Assembly (NCBI GenBank): GCA_044228695.1
Contig: JBGAUK010000077.1
Coordinates: 1 to 17,025 of the forward strand
DNA length: 17,025 nucleotides
Direction: 5' to 3'
Source: M0108 sp044228695
Lineage (GTDB): Bacteria > Pseudomonadota > Gammaproteobacteria > Chromatiales > Chromatiaceae
The notes under the pieces were generated by a model, which made no database searches, had not been told where the DNA came from, and saw only the letters and a program-made list of their open reading frames with translations. Position numbers and translations under genes: made by a program. Below, one piece after another: positions 14,485-17,025 of the stretch (its first letter is position 1; every line of letters starts with the position of its first letter).

Positions 14485-14928
14485 ATGACCGAGACGATTT
14501 CCAACTACGATATGCAAATTGGCAGCGGCATTGCTGCCTTCGAGGCCAAGCACTTCGCCCGCGCCTCGGGTCTGCTGTCTCCCTTGGCGGAGGCCGGTGA
14601 CCCCCAGGCCCAATATCGCATGGCGATCATGGCCCAGAACGGCCTGGGGATGCATGAGAACCATGGCATGGCCTTCCGCTTCATGAATGCCGCCGCCGAG
14701 GCCGGCCTGGACATTGCCCAGCATGGCCTAGGCTTCATGTTCCTGGAAGGCGAATGCACCGAAAAGGACCCTGTTCAGGCGGCCCACTGGTTTCGCCAGG
14801 CCGCCGAGCAGGGGTTGATAGGCTCCCAGACCACCTTGGCGATGTTGTACGAAGAGGGACGGGGCGTGGCGAAAGATCCTGAGGAGGCCCGCAAATGGTA
14901 TCGACGGGCCGGTTTTGACGAGGTCTGA
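14485..14928 (+). CDS. Sel1-repeat (TPR-like) protein
   Basis: The 147-residue protein consists of about three Sel1-type helical repeats. Landmarks are LAEAGDPQAQYRMAIM-x5-G, AAEAGLDIAQHGLGFMFLEG, AAHWFRQAAEQGLIGSQ and LAMLYEEGRGVAKDPEEARKWYRRA. Such repeats mediate protein contacts. There is no signal peptide, so it is probably cytoplasmic. ATG 14485 is the first sensible start; AGAGG lies about 14 bases upstream, which is a weak position. It is convergent with the acetolactate synthase gene. Confidence 0.85.
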   Translation: MTETISNYDMQIGSGIAAFEAKHFARASGLLSPLAEAGDPQAQYRMAIMAQNGLGMHENHGMAFRFMNAAAEAGLDIAQHGLGFMFLEGECTEKDPVQAAHWFRQAAEQGLIGSQTTLAMLYEEGRGVAKDPEEARKWYRRAGFDEV

Positions 14929-15020
14929 AGGGCTGGCTTGGTCACGCGGCCTGGTTCAGGGCCTGGTGTCCTGACGCCGGGCTTCACCTTGCTTAGGCCA
15001 AACCGCCCGATAGACCCGAT

Positions 15021-16751
15021 TCACTCGATCATCTGACTCAATCCATGCCCCGGTTTGACCATGGGCAGCACGTCTTCCGTTTTGTCGATCCAGATGTCCA
15101 CCAGGGTGGGGCCAGGGGTGGCTAGGGCCTCCTGGATGCCCTCCCATAGCCTGGCGGTCTCGGTGATGCGTGTGGCGCGGATGCGTGGATAGACCTGTTC
15201 CAGGCCCAAGAGATCCGGGATCTGACGGCGGCATGCGGGGTCGGTCAGGGTGCAGTCGGGTTTGCACTCGGCACTGCGGGCCAGGCAGGTCTCGTAGTGA
15301 TGGCCCCCGTCCATCATGTCCTCCCATTGGCGCACCATGCCCAGAAAACTGTTGTTCAGCACAAACATCTTCACCGGGATGCGGTTCGCGGCCACCGTGG
15401 CCAGTTCCTGAATATTCATCTGGAAGCTGCCATCGCCATCAATCAGCACCAGGGGCTTGTCGGGATTGGCGAACCAGGCGCCGATAGCGGCGGGCAGGCC
15501 AAAGCCCATGGTGCCCAGCCCGCCAGAGCTGATCCACTGACGCGGCCGGGAAAAGCGATAGTACTGGGCCGCCCACATCTGATGCTGTCCGACCCCTGTC
15601 ACCAGGATGGCATCGCCCTCGGTGAGGCTGGAGATGGCCTCGATCACCGCCTGGGGTTTGATATGCTCGGTCTGGAGATAGGGTTTGGGCATCTGGAGGC
15701 GCCAATGGGCAATGCGGGCCATCCAGTCCGGGTGCCGGGCGCGCTGGTCGGAGGCAAGGCCGTATTCGAGGAAGTACTTGAGGTCCGCGGTCAGGGACAG
15801 GTCAGCGTGGATGCGCTTGTCCAGTTCCGAGGGGTCTATGTCCACATGGGCGATGCACTTGCCCTTGGCAAAGTCCTTGACGGCCACGCGATCATCGAAA
15901 CGGCCACCCAGGGTCAGGATCAGGTCCGCCTCGCGGAGGGCATAGTTTGCGGGGATGGCGCCGTGCATGCCCGGCATGCCCAGGTTGTAGGGGCTATGGA
16001 AGGGGATGGTCCCCAGGGCGTTGAAGGTGGTGGAGACCGGCACATCGAAACGCTCGGCAAAAACTTGCAGGGCCTCGGCCGCGCTGGAATGAATGATGCC
16101 GCCGCCGGCCTTGATGACCGGCCGCTGCGCCTTGGCCAGGGCATCGAGAATGGCGTCCGCAGCCTGGCTATCAAAGGAGAAGGGCTCGCGGTGACGCAAA
16201 CGCGGGCTATTTCCCCTGACGGCAGTCGCCAATTGGACATCCTTGCAGATATCCACCACCACGGGGCCGGGCCGTCCGCCTTGGGCGAGGGCGAAGGCCT
16301 CGCGCAGCACCCATTCCAGATCGCGCACATCCTTGACCAGATAGTTGTGCTTGGAGATGGGCCGGGTCATGCCGATGGTGTCAACCTCCTGAAAGGCGTC
16401 CGTGCCGATGGCGAAGCTGGGCACCTGGCCGGTGATGAAGAGGGTGGGGATGGAATCCTTGTGGGCGTCGGCGATGGGCGTGACCAGGTTGGTGGCGCCG
16501 GGACCCGAGGTGGCCAGGGCCACTCCGACCCGGCCGCTAGTACGGGCATAGCCCTCCGCCGCGTGTCCCGCCCCCCCTTCCTGGCGAAAGAGGATGAATT
16601 GCGGTGACTTCTGCCCGCGCCGCATGCGCTTGTTCAACTCCACATGCAAGGGGATGACGGCCCCGCCGGTGTGCCCGAAGATGTGTTCCACGCCGAGATC
16701 GACGAGGGTATCGAAAAAGAGGCTGGCGCCGGTCTGATTGGGGCTGGACAT
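15021..16751 (-). CDS. Acetolactate synthase large-subunit family, cysteine insert
   Basis: ThDP-dependent enzyme of the acetohydroxyacid synthase family (two pyruvate to acetolactate, or pyruvate plus 2-oxobutyrate), first step of branched-chain amino acid synthesis. The 576-residue product has catalytic E58 in FRQEGGAGHAAEGYA, LATSGPGATNLVTPIADAHKD, IGTDAFQEVD, the FAD-region LGGRFDDRV and the ThDP motif GDGS to NN (439-467). Between MVRQWEDMMDGG and PDL, where typical enzymes read RYSETDL-like, lies an insert with C489-x6-C496-x3-C500-x6-C507. No regulatory small subunit (ilvN) lies downstream: the gene ends 92 bases from a convergent gene. It could be a second, specialised synthase, so I do not assign ilvB or ilvI. 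Confidence 0.88.
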   Translation of the reverse strand: MSSPNQTGASLFFDTLVDLGVEHIFGHTGGAVIPLHVELNKRMRRGQKSPQFILFRQEGGAGHAAEGYARTSGRVGVALATSGPGATNLVTPIADAHKDSIPTLFITGQVPSFAIGTDAFQEVDTIGMTRPISKHNYLVKDVRDLEWVLREAFALAQGGRPGPVVVDICKDVQLATAVRGNSPRLRHREPFSFDSQAADAILDALAKAQRPVIKAGGGIIHSSAAEALQVFAERFDVPVSTTFNALGTIPFHSPYNLGMPGMHGAIPANYALREADLILTLGGRFDDRVAVKDFAKGKCIAHVDIDPSELDKRIHADLSLTADLKYFLEYGLASDQRARHPDWMARIAHWRLQMPKPYLQTEHIKPQAVIEAISSLTEGDAILVTGVGQHQMWAAQYYRFSRPRQWISSGGLGTMGFGLPAAIGAWFANPDKPLVLIDGDGSFQMNIQELATVAANRIPVKMFVLNNSFLGMVRQWEDMMDGGHHYETCLARSAECKPDCTLTDPACRRQIPDLLGLEQVYPRIRATRITETARLWEGIQEALATPGPTLVDIWIDKTEDVLPMVKPGHGLSQMIE

Positions 16752-16878
16752 GGTGGGGGACCGCTGGCTGGGGAATGACTGGGCCTATCCTGACGCCGTT
16801 ACCTCCCTGGAATCAAGATGAGGTTGTCGGGAGTTGACGAGGTGTCAGGGGGATGAAGCGAAGGGAATGGCTGTGAGA

Positions 16879-16890
16879 AGGCCATGGCCT
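16879..16890. repeat. 12-base palindrome
   Basis: AGGCCATGGCCT is a perfect palindrome directly next to the large hairpin at 16891-16931. Confidence 0.6.
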
Positions 16891-16931
16891 GATCGCGATC
16901 CGGCGCGGATCCCGCCGCGCCGATCGCGATC
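16891..16931. repeat. Long GC-rich hairpin with palindromic ends
   Basis: GATCGCGATC-C-GGCGCGG (16891-16908) pairs with CCGCGCC-GATCGCGATC (16915-16931): 17 base pairs with one bulged C and a 6-base loop. Each GATCGCGATC arm is itself a palindrome, and the right one runs into GCGATCGC (16926-16933). There is no T run, so it is not a classic terminator; a REP-like repeat or mRNA-end stabiliser is possible. Confidence 0.7.
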
Positions 16932-16934
16932 GCT

Positions 16935-16950
16935 AACCCCGCGCGGGGTT
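16935..16950. terminator. Palindrome behind the right-edge gene
   Basis: AACCCCGCGCGGGGTT is a perfect 16-base palindrome that can fold as a 6-base-pair stem with a GCGC loop. It lies eight bases after the stop of the minus-strand gene at the window edge, a place expected for a terminator, though no T run follows. Confidence 0.4.
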
Positions 16951-16957
16951 CCGGGCG

Positions 16958-17025
16958 TCAGGCCGCGGCCTTGGGCGGCTTGTAAAAGATATGGTTACCA
17001 CTGCGGGTGGTTTTCTTGAAGGTGC
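16958..17025 (-). CDS. C-terminus of an unidentified protein (5' truncated by the window)
   Basis: On the minus strand one frame is open from the edge to TGA at 16958-16960 and encodes 21 residues, TFKKTTRSGNHIFYKPPKAA and a final Ala. The composition looks like a genuine basic C-terminus and stem-loop structures follow it. I cannot identify the family from so little sequence. Confidence 0.5.
   Translation of the reverse strand, partial: TFKKTTRSGNHIFYKPPKAAA

Noticed and set aside
14944..14970. Two direct copies of GGCCTGGT between the convergent Sel1 and acetolactate synthase genes.
   Set aside because: The unit is short and GC-rich with no dyad or T run; not convincing as a repeat or terminator.
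15297..16607. A 436-codon plus-strand open frame opposite the acetolactate synthase gene.
   Set aside because: It is antisense to a gene with intact family motifs; long antisense frames are expected in GC-rich DNA with strong third-position bias.
1..17025. CRISPR arrays, tRNA or rRNA genes, insertion sequences or prophage genes.
   Set aside because: None was found on reading both strands: no spaced repeats, no cloverleaf or rRNA signatures, no transposase or integrase motifs.

Overview
This is a GC-rich window (AT-rich only in a few intergenic spots) from a proteobacterium. The gene content (a ccoGHIS cytochrome cbb3 maturation set, ubiG followed by a yciK-type gene, a MidA-type methyltransferase, a TauE/SafE permease and a periplasmic thioredoxin) fits a gammaproteobacterium. 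A sulfur-oxidising or purple sulfur member of the Chromatiales is the most likely source, but that placement is an inference from content and style, not from a marker gene.

Layout. Positions 1-63 hold the last codons of an unidentified plus-strand gene, closed by a clear intrinsic terminator. Positions 117-5151 are the ccoG-ccoH-ccoI-ccoS operon, preceded by a 16-base Crp/Fnr-type palindrome placed exactly 41.5 bases before the start site predicted by a downstream -10 hexamer. Positions 5358-7774 are a minus-strand group: ubiG, then a squalene/phytoene-synthase-fold protein that lacks the Asp-rich metal motifs and resembles mitochondrial NDUFAF6, then a YciK-like short-chain dehydrogenase that lacks the catalytic Tyr and Ser. 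Positions 7848-9002 are a minus-strand pair of unrecognised membrane-anchored proteins with methionine-rich coiled coils and a shared C-terminal motif. Positions 9172-11214 hold a pteridine-reductase-type SDR divergent from a MidA/NDUFAF7 methyltransferase. Positions 11231-12677 hold an exported thioredoxin-like protein divergent from a TauE/SafE permease that contains an 11-G tract. Positions 12701-14928 hold an exported Gly/Pro/Met-rich unknown protein, an inositol-monophosphatase family enzyme and a Sel1-repeat protein. Positions 15021-16751 encode an acetolactate synthase large subunit with a four-cysteine insertion and no small subunit beside it. The right edge has a cluster of three palindromes behind the C-terminus of an unidentified minus-strand gene.

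How they fit together. The left and central parts have a respiratory theme: copper delivery and assembly for a high-affinity terminal oxidase, ubiquinone synthesis, and bacterial relatives of two mitochondrial complex I assembly factors (NDUFAF6-like and NDUFAF7/MidA) about 3 kb apart. The best candidates for undescribed biology are the two apparent pseudoenzymes downstream of ubiG, the paired methionine-core coiled-coil proteins, and the cysteine-insert acetolactate synthase.
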